Source: a virus | Virus record (IMG/VR): IMGVR_UViG_3300031715_000003 | Location: 30,225 to 94,224 of that record | Strand: one strand, 5' to 3' | DNA length: 64,000 nt | In this document: piece by piece, positions 6,206-12,764 of the stretch | Layout of the letters: each line of letters opens with the position of its first letter | Position numbering within the stretch: position 1 is the first letter of the stretch | Notes under the pieces: model-generated | What the model was told of the DNA's origin: nothing | Databases searched by the model: none | What the model saw: only the letters and a program-made list of their open reading frames with translations | Program-made: the position numbers and the translations under genes

Positions 6206-6820
6206 ATGTTGGTAGCACCAGAAAACGGGCGCATTCGAGGCAAGCGAGACATCCTCAGCAACCCAGAGCGGAAATTCGCGGATGCCATTGCTCAGGGCAA
6301 ATCGAAAGAGGACGCCCTCGCAGCCGCTGGCTACAGTTCCAAGTGCGGTAAATCCCAAGCCTGGAAACTCCTTTCGCGCAAGCGCGTGATCGACCGCATT
6401 GCGGAAACCAACATCGAAATTGCCCGCCAAGTGGCCGTCTACAGCGCGCGCTCCCTTAGCGAGATCCCAAACTTGGCTGAAGTCACCCTGAATAGAACCC
6501 GTATCGTGTCTTTCCTTGTGGTGGTGGCTCAGGAAGCAAGAAAAGCCGGGCAGTATGCATCAGCGATAACTGGAATGGTTCAAGCGGCTAAAGTTTCTGG
6601 CGCTTATGTTGAGCGAACAGAGCAAGCTGTTGAGTTTCAACTGCTTGAGAAGGCAGCGGCGGGCAACATGAGCGAGTTGACGGATGATCAGGTGGAGCGG
6701 ATGACGCGGGCGCTGGAAGTGATGGCGTGGGGCTCGGATAGAGCACGCATCGAAGCCGAAAGACGGAAACAAGGCATCATAGAAGCCAGCGCGGAAGCCG
6801 TTGAAACGAAAGATAGTTAG
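6206..6820 (+). CDS. terS: Terminase small subunit
   Basis: Residues about 17-70 (NPERKFADAIAQGKSKEDAL, then AAGYS and KLLSRKRVIDRIAE) match the N-terminal DNA-binding HTH of phage small terminases ('FxxxxxxGxxxxxAAxxAGYS...LLxxxxVxxRI'). The rest is helical and could form the oligomer. It recognises the packaging site and feeds DNA to the large subunit, which here lies 12 kb away at 19114. Start ATG at 6206, just right of a CGTTCTCCCC motif; no strong rightward promoter was found in the 70-nt gap. Confidence 0.75.
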   Translation: MLVAPENGRIRGKRDILSNPERKFADAIAQGKSKEDALAAAGYSSKCGKSQAWKLLSRKRVIDRIAETNIEIARQVAVYSARSLSEIPNLAEVTLNRTRIVSFLVVVAQEARKAGQYASAITGMVQAAKVSGAYVERTEQAVEFQLLEKAAAGNMSELTDDQVERMTRALEVMAWGSDRARIEAERRKQGIIEASAEAVETKDS

Positions 6821-6851
6821 ATTTCCTACGAACAATTACCTTATTTCCTTG

Positions 6852-6857
6852 TATAAT
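6852..6857 (+). promoter_or_regulatory. Possible -10 box, leaderless start
   Basis: TATAAT at 6852-6857 in an AT-rich stretch ends 7 nt before the ATG at 6865, so transcription would begin at or next to the start codon. The -35 region is weak. Confidence 0.4.
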
Positions 6858-6864
6858 AGGCTGC

Positions 6865-7191
6865 ATGAGAAGCCATTTGTTACAAGAAACTCTGCCAGAG
6901 ATCAAGAAGCGCGGACGCCCACAGCGTATTGTTCGATGCGACTGTGGCGACCGAATGCCCTCGTTCGAGTTCCAGCACCACTATTCAGGCTGCGATGCGT
7001 TCTGGAAAAAGCACGGCGCCGTGGAGACGGATCAGGATATTTCGGTTCGTTGTTACGTGAAGCACGGAGTCAGCCTGATGAAGTGGTGCGAGGAGAACGT
7101 TGAAGGCTGGTCCAGCGCCTCATGGCAGGAGAAAGAGGAGGTTCTGGAAGCTGAGCACGCGCGGATCGATGAGATTCAGTTCTCGTTGTGA
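6865..7191 (+). CDS. CxCG...H...GC zinc protein (108 aa)
   Basis: ATG at 6865 has no ribosome site but sits 7 nt behind TATAAT. Residues 24-44 contain CDCGDRMPSFEFQHHYSGC, a C-x-C-G...H...G-C zinc pattern also found twice in the protein at 40114. The C-terminal half is acidic and helical. Likely a small zinc protein; role unknown. Nothing recognisable lies between its stop and 7244. Confidence 0.6.
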   Translation: MRSHLLQETLPEIKKRGRPQRIVRCDCGDRMPSFEFQHHYSGCDAFWKKHGAVETDQDISVRCYVKHGVSLMKWCEENVEGWSSASWQEKEEVLEAEHARIDEIQFSL

Positions 7192-7244
7192 GCCGGCTTG
7201 GATCGCGCGGCGGGCCTGGCTTCCGGCTTCGGCCCCTCCCTTCC

Positions 7245-7299
7245 TTCCCGACCACCCCACCCCACAGTACCCTCGCCCCCCCCACCCCCCACCCCCCCC
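7245..7299 (-). repeat. C-tract / possible G-quadruplex
   Basis: After several CCACCCC steps there are runs of 8, 6 and 8 cytosines separated by single A (7276-7299). The opposite strand therefore has G8-T-G6-T-G8, enough to form a G-quadruplex. It lies downstream of the 6865 gene and 30 nt before a large inverted repeat. Homopolymer length errors are possible. Confidence 0.5.
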
Positions 7300-7327
7300 T
7301 TCGATTTAATTCACCGATCAGCACGAA

Positions 7328-7366
7328 GTTGATTCTGGAAAGAAGGCCACCGGCCTAAGAATCAAC
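7328..7366. promoter_or_regulatory. Nested inverted repeat, operator candidate
   Basis: Outer arms GTTGATTCT (7328-7336) and AGAATCAAC (7358-7366); inner arms AGGCC (7344-7348) and GGCCT (7352-7356). It lies 15 nt before the -35 box of the next gene, whose product has a helix-turn-helix, so autoregulation is a natural guess. No T-tract follows, which argues against a terminator. Confidence 0.5.
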
Positions 7367-7380
7367 GATATAAAATATAG

Positions 7381-7410
7381 TTGACACCGTGCTCAGTGCC
7401 GATGTAAACT
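7381..7410 (+). promoter_or_regulatory. Promoter for coat-fragment/HTH gene
   Basis: TTGACA at 7381-7386, 18-nt spacer, TAAACT at 7405-7410. The ATG at 7418 is 8 nt after the -10 box, so the mRNA would be leaderless. Confidence 0.65.
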
Positions 7411-7417
7411 TAACGCA

Positions 7418-7981
7418 ATGGAACGGAAGAGATATTGGGCGCATGTGGATGGAGCGGGGCAAGCGGGTACGGAGTTGATCACTTCAGGGTGGGGCGAATG
7501 GATGCCGGAGGCTGGCGACATCTTCACGATCGATGGAGTCTATGGAGTGAATCCTGATGGCGAAAGCTGGACAGGACGGCTCCAGTATTTTGCGATGCAG
7601 GAAAGTCCGAAGAAACTAGCCACTAATGGTAATGCGGTTTTGACCATCGCGCCCGCGATCATCCCAAGTGGGAAGTTCAGGACGGTAACGAACTCGCCGG
7701 CGAACGGGGCACGGATTCAACCGGTTGATCCTATACTCTTTGGAAGCGACCTCCCTAAGGGGAGAACGGTTTTGAAGACTAAGGAATTGAAGGAGTTAAG
7801 GAAAGCGCTGTCACAACAGCACGGGGCGATGGCCAAGATTGCTAGGTCGCTTGGGATCTCGAGGACGGCTGTATCGTTGGTGCTGAATGGGGTGAGCAAG
7901 AGCGAGAGGGTGTTGAAGGCTTGTAAGGCAGCGGTGAGGGGAGAACGCTTTGGAAACCAAGGTCCGCGGGTGGATAATTAA
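7418..7981 (+). CDS. Coat-protein fragment fused to HTH domain (187 aa)
   Basis: Residues about 8-102 align by eye with the C-terminal half of this phage's own P22-type coat protein (28733-29983): GDIFTIDGVYGVNP against GDIVQFAGVYKVNP, and TVTNSPANGARI against TVTNSPANGAQV, with an LTIAPAII strand before it. Residues about 125-175 are a different module, a LacI/Cro-type helix-turn-helix (MAKIARSLGISRTAVSLVLN). The linker is encoded by a GGGGAGAACGG motif. It could be a DNA-binding regulator that senses or mimics coat protein. The start has its own promoter and operator-like repeat. Function is inferred; both segments are visible in the sequence. Confidence 0.65.
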   Translation: MERKRYWAHVDGAGQAGTELITSGWGEWMPEAGDIFTIDGVYGVNPDGESWTGRLQYFAMQESPKKLATNGNAVLTIAPAIIPSGKFRTVTNSPANGARIQPVDPILFGSDLPKGRTVLKTKELKELRKALSQQHGAMAKIARSLGISRTAVSLVLNGVSKSERVLKACKAAVRGERFGNQGPRVDN

Positions 7982-8501
7982 GAACCGGTCGGATGGAACT
8001 GGATCGGCGAAGTTCAGTGAGTGCGAGCGCTATCGCTACACTCTGACCAGGAGTTTTGCGCCTGGGATAGTGATGCCGCGGCACGTGAACTTCATTATGC
8101 TGAACCCGTCGACCGCCGACCATAACCAGAACGATCCGACGGTGGAGCGGTGCGAGCGCCGGGCACGCGCTTGGAGATTTGACGGGCTGACGGTGACGAA
8201 TCTATTCGCGTGGAGGGCGACCGATCCGTCTGAACTACTCAAAGTGGCGGATCCCGTCGGGCCAGACAACGATTGGAATTTAGTGCACGAGGCCAAAATG
8301 GGAGCTGATTTAGTCGTATGCGGATGGGGCGGAAATAGCCGGTTCACACGCAACAGAGCCATCCATGTCGTTAGTCTCCTGTTGAATGCGGCCGTGCCGC
8401 TGACGTATTTGCGACTGTCGCAGAGGACTGGACAGCCTTGTCATCCTCTTTACTTGCCGTACTCCGAGTTGCCTAAAGTCTGGTGGGACGAGCGCGTCTA
8501 G
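7950..8501 (+). CDS. DUF1643 family protein (183 aa)
   Basis: A TTG at 7950 overlaps the end of the previous gene. The protein has the hallmarks of DUF1643: FIMLNPSTAD, NDPTVERCERRA, VTNLFAWRATDP, a CGWGG segment and the C-terminal GQPCHPLYL. The family is common in phages and bacteria; its biochemical activity is not known to me. Length (183 aa) is normal. A GGGGAGAACG motif acts as or overlaps the ribosome site. Confidence 0.75.
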   Translation: METKVRGWIIKNRSDGTGSAKFSECERYRYTLTRSFAPGIVMPRHVNFIMLNPSTADHNQNDPTVERCERRARAWRFDGLTVTNLFAWRATDPSELLKVADPVGPDNDWNLVHEAKMGADLVVCGWGGNSRFTRNRAIHVVSLLLNAAVPLTYLRLSQRTGQPCHPLYLPYSELPKVWWDERV

Positions 8502-8512
8502 GGAGAACGGAT

Positions 8513-8614
8513 TTGGCGAACAACCGGCTTCATTTCACTTTGCGGCTCATTGGCGCTATTATGGCGGGCGGCATCACGGGAGTGGTGTTGGGCTGGCTGA
8601 CCTATCGAAACTGA
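8513..8614 (+). CDS. Single-pass membrane peptide (33 aa)
   Basis: TTG at 8513 follows AGGGAGAACGGAT and ends at TGA 8612-8614 before another GGGGAGAACG motif. The peptide has one hydrophobic helix rich in small residues (IGAIMAGGITGVVLGWL) and a short basic end. Small inner-membrane peptides are common in phages, but this one has no recognisable relative. Confidence 0.4.
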   Translation: MANNRLHFTLRLIGAIMAGGITGVVLGWLTYRN

Positions 8615-8632
8615 GGGGAGAACGATAGCGAA

Positions 8633-9025
8633 ATGATCAAAAAAATGGAACAAGCGGACGGGCAGAGTTGCTGGAATAAGGCTCATGAGGAAGAAATGGT
8701 TTTCGTGCTGCTCGAGCGCGATCTAGCCGCCCCCTATGCGATACGGGAGTGGGCCAAGAAGCGGATAGAACTTGGCAAGAACACCACGGACGATCATCAG
8801 ATCAAAGAGGCGTTGGGCGCCGCGCTCTTCATGGAGAGACGAGATAAATCCGCAGAACTTTTGCCGAACGAGGCAAAACGACATACTTGGGAGTATGTCC
8901 ATATGTCCGACGGACGGCGCGTCAAAAGATGCAGCCTCTGCTGGTGCGCCTACGAGTTTGGATACGACTTGCCCTGTACAGCAAAGCCGAAAGAGCTGCT
9001 TAGGGAGAATGAACCAGGCTGTTGA
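8633..9025 (+). CDS. Conserved phage protein with 'CxxKAxxDE' opening (130 aa)
   Basis: The segment SCWNKAHEEEMVFVLLERD, followed by IREWAKKRIELGKN and an EAL...ME helix, resembles a family of small phage proteins that state 'L..A..DEP.FVL.A.D.' near the start. A C-terminal CSLCWC ... C cluster may bind zinc. Start ATG 8633 or the ATG at 8645; both are behind a GGGGAGAACG motif. Function unknown. Confidence 0.6.
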   Translation: MIKKMEQADGQSCWNKAHEEEMVFVLLERDLAAPYAIREWAKKRIELGKNTTDDHQIKEALGAALFMERRDKSAELLPNEAKRHTWEYVHMSDGRRVKRCSLCWCAYEFGYDLPCTAKPKELLRENEPGC

Positions 9026-9067
9026 CGTACTCCCCCAAAGAGGCGCATAATCCAATCATCACGGGCC

Positions 9068-9280
9068 ATGACGGAAGAAGAAAAGCGCGCGCTTATTGCT
9101 GAGTTTCTTAAAGCGCTCTCCCCTGATGAGCGTGCACGTGTAGTGTGCGGGGCCAGCGGGGAGAACGCTTCTGAACCCGTTAAAGAAATCCAGAAAATTC
9201 CGGATCCGCGCTACCAATATAGACCACAGATCCCGGCTGACTACACGGTGCCGCCCAAGCCGGCAGGCTGGCTGAAATGA
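9068..9280 (+). CDS. Small hypothetical protein (70 aa)
   Basis: ATG at 9068, no strong ribosome site; overlaps the next gene by ATGA. An N-terminal amphipathic helix (EEEKRALIAEFLKAL) is followed by a Pro/Tyr-rich extended tail. Two motif copies (CTCTCCCC at 9118 and GGGGAGAACG at 9159) lie inside. Function unknown. Confidence 0.5.
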   Translation: MTEEEKRALIAEFLKALSPDERARVVCGASGENASEPVKEIQKIPDPRYQYRPQIPADYTVPPKPAGWLK

Positions 9281-9513
9281 AATGCTGCGACTGCGGTGCC
9301 ATCAACGTTCCGGGCAACCATCTCGGCACAGTACAGCGTTGCCGCCGCTGTCTCGACCGGCTACTGATCCGGACGCTTCGGCCCCACGTTCTTAAATCTC
9401 CGCTGCTGCGAAAATGGAACCAGGAGATTGAGGCAGTTCTGCCAAAACGGCTCTCCCGTGAAGAAAAGGAGGGGAGAGCGATATTGATCATGAAGGCTAG
9501 CAATGGAACCTGA
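9277..9513 (+). CDS. Zinc-ribbon protein (78 aa)
   Basis: ATG at 9277 overlaps the previous stop. Residues 3-25 hold CCDCG and CRRC, a standard four-Cys zinc ribbon, followed by a basic helical tail. Likely nucleic-acid or protein binding. Overlaps the next gene by 11 nt in another frame. Confidence 0.6.
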   Translation: MKCCDCGAINVPGNHLGTVQRCRRCLDRLLIRTLRPHVLKSPLLRKWNQEIEAVLPKRLSREEKEGRAILIMKASNGT

Positions 9514-9664
9514 ACAAAGACTCCCTGCGATAAACGGGACCAATGCTGGAGAATGGAACCACTCTGAGGTAGAGTACAATGCCTGCCAGAGCACCAATGG
9601 ACCGATGAAGGATTGCCCGTCGTGCGGTGGGACTGGTAAGATTTCAGAAAGCGCACTACCATGA
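9503..9664 (+). CDS. Small protein with CxxCGGTG motif (53 aa)
   Basis: ATG at 9503 overlaps the end of the previous gene and the stop overlaps the next ATG. The C-terminal part contains CPSCGGTGK, half of a DnaJ-type zinc module. The N-terminal part is acidic. Too short for further assignment. Confidence 0.5.
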   Translation: MEPEQRLPAINGTNAGEWNHSEVEYNACQSTNGPMKDCPSCGGTGKISESALP

Positions 9665-9777
9665 AAAGGCTCTTCTCCATCACCGGATGGGAGTACAAGT
9701 GGATCTTTGAAATTCGGCGTGGACCCTTCCGATCGTTTCACCTCATGATCAGACGTGAACTAAAGAGGTGGCTATGA
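9661..9777 (+). CDS. Basic aromatic peptide (38 aa)
   Basis: Coupled on both sides by ATGA overlaps (9661 and 9774). Rich in Trp, Phe, Arg and Lys (WEYKWIFEIRRGPFRSF). Accepted mainly because it exactly fills the gap between coupled genes. Confidence 0.45.
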   Translation: MKRLFSITGWEYKWIFEIRRGPFRSFHLMIRRELKRWL

Positions 9778-9989
9778 CGGTACTCCTCTCACGTCCTTAT
9801 CGTCCCGCCATGGCTTGTGAAGCGTGTTGCTTCGGGGGGAGTACGCACGCGGTCTGGTGCAGCAAAGCCCAAAGTTTCATGGAGGCGTGGGATGCTGTTA
9901 CGTGGCTCCCTGGATCGCCACGTGCCGCCAGAGAAGCCGCTATGCACCCGGCGTCTCACTCTCCACCGAAAGTGAACTCCCCCCAATGA
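9774..9989 (+). CDS. Cys-rich small protein (71 aa)
   Basis: ATG at 9774 overlaps the preceding stop. Residues 16-31 contain CEACCFGGSTHAVWCSKA, four Cys and one His that could hold a metal. The rest is low complexity with Ala and Pro. Function unknown. Confidence 0.5.
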   Translation: MTVLLSRPYRPAMACEACCFGGSTHAVWCSKAQSFMEAWDAVTWLPGSPRAAREAAMHPASHSPPKVNSPQ

Positions 9990-10564
9990 ATACTGAACAG
10001 CAAACTCCAGAAGCCACATGCGATGAAATCGTAGCGGCCGTGTGCGATCTCCCCGAAATACCCAAGATAGGATGGACCGTCGCAATACGGCGGCGACTTC
10101 CATTCGATGCTCTCGGGAAGTGTCCCATGACCCAGCAAATTCCAGTCGTCCTCGAACCAGAACTCTGGGCCAAGGTCATCGCCTGCATCATGATGAATCC
10201 GAAAATCAAAGCTACGGCCAGATGGCTGAATCCTACGTCCGCCTCTAAACATTCGGGCCGAACTCCTCCCGTAACATTGGCCGACGCCATAAATCTAGCG
10301 CGGATGCTCGAGAAGTCTTTCCACGGGTGGCTGGCCGGAGTCTACGGCTCGGTTCTCAATGGGGAGGGCCGCGACGGAGATATCCTATTGACTCCGTGGC
10401 GAGAGGTTGCGATACCGCTGGTAGAGTTCGTGGAGAGCGCCACCAGCATGAAGATGTTGAAATCTGAGGCAGGGTTGATGGCGCACTCATATCTTATGAT
10501 GGATCGGGACGGCAGGATCTTCGACCTTCGCTGGACGTATCCGTACTCTCCGAGGTACCAATGA
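9986..10564 (+). CDS. Hypothetical protein (192 aa)
   Basis: ATG at 9986 overlaps the previous stop (ATGA); the frame is open further upstream but that overlaps the neighbour. Soluble alpha/beta protein with a central amphipathic region (ADAINLARMLEKSFHGWLAG). No catalytic motif recognised. Confidence 0.6.
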   Translation: MNTEQQTPEATCDEIVAAVCDLPEIPKIGWTVAIRRRLPFDALGKCPMTQQIPVVLEPELWAKVIACIMMNPKIKATARWLNPTSASKHSGRTPPVTLADAINLARMLEKSFHGWLAGVYGSVLNGEGRDGDILLTPWREVAIPLVEFVESATSMKMLKSEAGLMAHSYLMMDRDGRIFDLRWTYPYSPRYQ

Positions 10565-10887
10565 GTCCCAAAGAATCAACTCCCCTGATGGAGGCGTGGG
10601 CCAAAGAACTGGCGCGCCAGATGCTGGAGCCACGCGATGGCGACTCTTCCGAATCCGTTCTCCTACGAGTCGCGATCGCGCTCGTACAGGCTCGAGCAAA
10701 AGAAGCGCGGCATCTGGCCGGCGCATTCACCATCAAGAGCACCGACCCACATAATCCCCTCTGGGAATTTCACCGCTCCCTCGCGCGGCACCTAACGGAC
10801 CGCGAGCATCTACTGGAGCAGTTCGCCCTGGACATGGCTGGCTTTAAAGAGGAGACGGCGATCGAACTCCCCGGAATGCTTCAATAA
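10561..10887 (+). CDS. Helical hypothetical protein (108 aa)
   Basis: ATG overlaps the previous stop. Almost entirely helical, rich in Ala, Arg, Glu and Leu. Ends the first accessory block; a new promoter follows. No family recognised. Confidence 0.55.
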   Translation: MSPKESTPLMEAWAKELARQMLEPRDGDSSESVLLRVAIALVQARAKEARHLAGAFTIKSTDPHNPLWEFHRSLARHLTDREHLLEQFALDMAGFKEETAIELPGMLQ

Positions 10888-10905
10888 CAGACATAATTTT
10901 CTGCC

Positions 10906-10935
10906 TTGACTTTGTAGGGTATTCCGCCGTAAGAT
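10906..10935 (+). promoter_or_regulatory. Promoter before 5-nt repeat array
   Basis: TTGACT at 10906-10911, 18-nt spacer, TAAGAT at 10930-10935. The predicted start is at about 10942, exactly where the 5-nt array begins, so the array would form the 5' end of the transcript. Confidence 0.65.
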
Positions 10936-10941
10936 GGCCTT

Positions 10942-11012
10942 GCATCTCTCGTCGGGTCTGCTCCTGGCATGTCATCACGCAGCGCTACACGGCAACGCGA
11001 CGCAACGCAAGG
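10942..11012 (+). repeat. 5-nt periodic array, 14 units
   Basis: Fourteen pentamers in one phase (GCATC TCTCG TCGGG TCTGC and so on), all with C at position 2 and G, T or A at position 1. It ends with GCAAC GCAAGG, the same ending as other arrays at 20763, 51976 and 52184. No gene is encoded in it. Confidence 0.75.
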
Positions 11013-11020
11013 AAATCGCA

Positions 11021-11056
11021 CTGGGGGATAACAAACCAGAAATCGAACTCCCCCAG
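11021..11056 (+). promoter_or_regulatory. Hairpin after array
   Basis: CTGGGGGA (11021-11028) and TCCCCCAG (11049-11056), perfect 8-bp arms. No T-tract follows, so it may be a processing or attenuation structure rather than a classic terminator. Confidence 0.5.
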
Positions 11057-11104
11057 GGCTAAATGGTTCAGTGATTCCGATAAAATGCAAGCAGGGAGAA
11101 CACC

Positions 11105-11272
11105 ATGGCGATCCTATCCTTTATACTTCTGGTTTTCGCATTTGTGCTTTTCGTTCTGGCGGGCTTGGGCCTCCCCAGTCCTCCAGTGCCGCGCGGCAAC
11201 CTGATCGGCTGGGGGCTGGCGTGTTGGGTTCTAGCGGAGATCCTAATGCACACCCCGCCATTGATTCACTGA
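11105..11272 (+). CDS. Two-helix membrane protein (55 aa)
   Basis: ATG at 11105 follows GCAGGGAGAACACC. Residues 2-22 (AILSFILLVFAFVLFVLAGL) and 32-48 are hydrophobic helices joined by a Pro-rich loop. Typical of small phage inner-membrane proteins; a holin-like role is possible but no lysin lies nearby. A longer frame covering the same bases in another phase has no such features and is rejected. Confidence 0.5.
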   Translation: MAILSFILLVFAFVLFVLAGLGLPSPPVPRGNLIGWGLACWVLAEILMHTPPLIH

Positions 11273-11383
11273 ACGAACGGACGCGATACAATAGCGGACA
11301 TCGGGTCGGGCTCCGAAAGGAACCCGAAAATCAAACCCAACAATTTACCCTGTAAAAGGGGAGATCAACAACTGAAGCGGTAG

Positions 11384-11410
11384 AGAGCCGGGGGCGACCT
11401 CGGCTCTTTC
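11384..11410 (+). terminator. Rho-independent terminator
   Basis: Stem AGAGCCG (11384-11390) / CGGCTCT (11401-11407) followed by TTTC. The region 11273-11383 holds no gene I can support. Confidence 0.55.
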
Positions 11411-11444
11411 CGTTATCCCCACCGAAACGTTACAATCTTGTGCA

Positions 11445-11473
11445 TTGCAATCCATAAGATCTTGCGCTACACT
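11445..11473 (+). promoter_or_regulatory. Promoter for Phd-like gene
   Basis: TTGCAA at 11445-11450, 17-nt spacer, TACACT at 11468-11473. The ATG is at 11486, so the leader would be about 6 nt with no ribosome site. Confidence 0.5.
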
Positions 11474-11485
11474 TGTCCTTAAAGA

Positions 11486-11707
11486 ATGCCAGAAGATCTG
11501 CCGGTTTTCGACGAACGCGTGGAGTTTCAGGGCACAACATACCTGCGGGAGTTAACATCCGATGCTCTCCGAACTCTCGGCAGGATGGGCAAAGTAGTGA
11601 TCCTTAGAGATGGGACGGAGCGATTGTCTGCCCTCATTCCTTACGATCAATACGTCAAGCTTAATGAGATGGCCTTCGGTAAATCGAAGGAAGTTAAGAG
11701 CCAATGA
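11486..11707 (+). CDS. Phd/YefM-like antitoxin fold (73 aa)
   Basis: LRELTSDALRTLGRMGKVVI followed by LRDGTERLSALIPYDQYVKL resembles the N-terminal Phd/YefM fold ('...G.vvItr.g.p.a.LvP...Y..L'), which binds operator DNA and neutralises a toxin. No toxin gene follows; the next gene is a protease-like protein. It may be a solitary antitoxin used against host toxins, or only a DNA-binding repressor. Independent promoter. Confidence 0.45.
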   Translation: MPEDLPVFDERVEFQGTTYLRELTSDALRTLGRMGKVVILRDGTERLSALIPYDQYVKLNEMAFGKSKEVKSQ

Positions 11708-11738
11708 CCGGTAGAGTCGGGGGAGAAAGAACACAACA

Positions 11739-12518
11739 ATGGAAGTTAAGATAACAGGAAAGCGGCTCGGGAAGCGTGCTCCTCGCTTGGATCCACGCAC
11801 CCCACAGCTTAAGAACTATATCCGAGTTACGCCTCCCATTCCGCCTCCCGAGGTCAGTTGGATCACCAAGGCAACCGCTGCGGAACCATGGCCCATGCTA
11901 GCCAACGACACGCTTGGGGATTGTGTTGAGGCCGCCCAACTCCATATGATCGAGCAGTGGATCTACTACGGATCTGGGACGGTCCAACAGGCCCACAACA
12001 ACGATGCCATCAAGCTATACGAAGCCGAGGGCGGATACGTGCCGGGGGATCCCAATACGGACAACGGAACCGACATGCTGACGGCCCTTAACTATTGGAA
12101 AAACACCGGTGCCAAAATAGGGACCGTAGTTCATAAGATCGCGGGATACGTGAAGGTGGATCCCACCAACGACACCGAAGTCCAGATGGCCATCTGGGTA
12201 TTCGGAAATCTCTTCACCGGGATACAACTGCCTTTGTCGGCCCAAGTCCAGACGTCTTGGACTGTACCGGCCGGCGGACCGTACGGGGATGGGTCACCGG
12301 GGTCGTGGGGGGGGCATTGCGTCCCGATAATGGCCCGCTCTCCCGAAAGCTGCACCTGCATTACGTGGGGTTCGGTACTGAAGATGAGCCACAATTTCTT
12401 CAGCGATTACGTCGACGAGTGCTACGCAGTTCTGGCCCCCGATTGGCTCAATGCCGCTTCCGTATCACCCGGTGGTCTTGATCTGGCGCAACTACAGGCA
12501 GACCTCGCGGCACTTTAG
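11739..12518 (+). CDS. Papain-like cysteine protease-like protein (259 aa)
   Basis: Residues about 50-65 (ANDTLGDCVEAAQLH) give a Cys preceded by a small polar loop, and residues about 190-197 (WGGHCVPIMA) give a His, then CITWGSVLKMS with a Trp-Gly typical of the Asn/Trp region of C1-type peptidases. The order Cys, His, Trp fits a papain-like fold. No signal peptide. It could be a virion or host-directed peptidase. Ribosome site in GGGGGAGAAAGAACACAACA. Catalysis is inferred from the motif order only. Confidence 0.5.
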   Translation: MEVKITGKRLGKRAPRLDPRTPQLKNYIRVTPPIPPPEVSWITKATAAEPWPMLANDTLGDCVEAAQLHMIEQWIYYGSGTVQQAHNNDAIKLYEAEGGYVPGDPNTDNGTDMLTALNYWKNTGAKIGTVVHKIAGYVKVDPTNDTEVQMAIWVFGNLFTGIQLPLSAQVQTSWTVPAGGPYGDGSPGSWGGHCVPIMARSPESCTCITWGSVLKMSHNFFSDYVDECYAVLAPDWLNAASVSPGGLDLAQLQADLAAL

Positions 12519-12529
12519 GAGAAGCCCAA

Positions 12530-12760
12530 ATGTGGATGACGGATTACATCAGAGAAGTAAAAAAGCAGTTTCGGGATCTGTACGGGTTCAAACCCACAGA
12601 TGACTGCTCGCCGGATGATCCAGTCTACGAAGAGGGGAAGGTCCCGGACGGAGTCTACCCGATGATCATCGAAGGGAAGATGGACTTTTTGGAAATTAAG
12701 TGCGGCAAAATTAACTGCTGCAACGAGAAACCAAAAGGACCGTTGCAGTACGTAGGATAG
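12530..12760 (+). CDS. Hypothetical protein (76 aa)
   Basis: ATG at 12530 follows TAGGAGAAGCCCAA. Two Cys pairs (DDCSPDD and KCGKINCCN) near the middle and end. Acidic, small. Function unknown. Confidence 0.5.
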   Translation: MWMTDYIREVKKQFRDLYGFKPTDDCSPDDPVYEEGKVPDGVYPMIIEGKMDFLEIKCGKINCCNEKPKGPLQYVG

Positions 12761-12764
12761 GCAA

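Noticed and set aside
11071-11355. 94-codon frame over the small membrane gene
   Set aside because: The other phase gives a clean two-helix membrane protein with a ribosome site; this one has no features.
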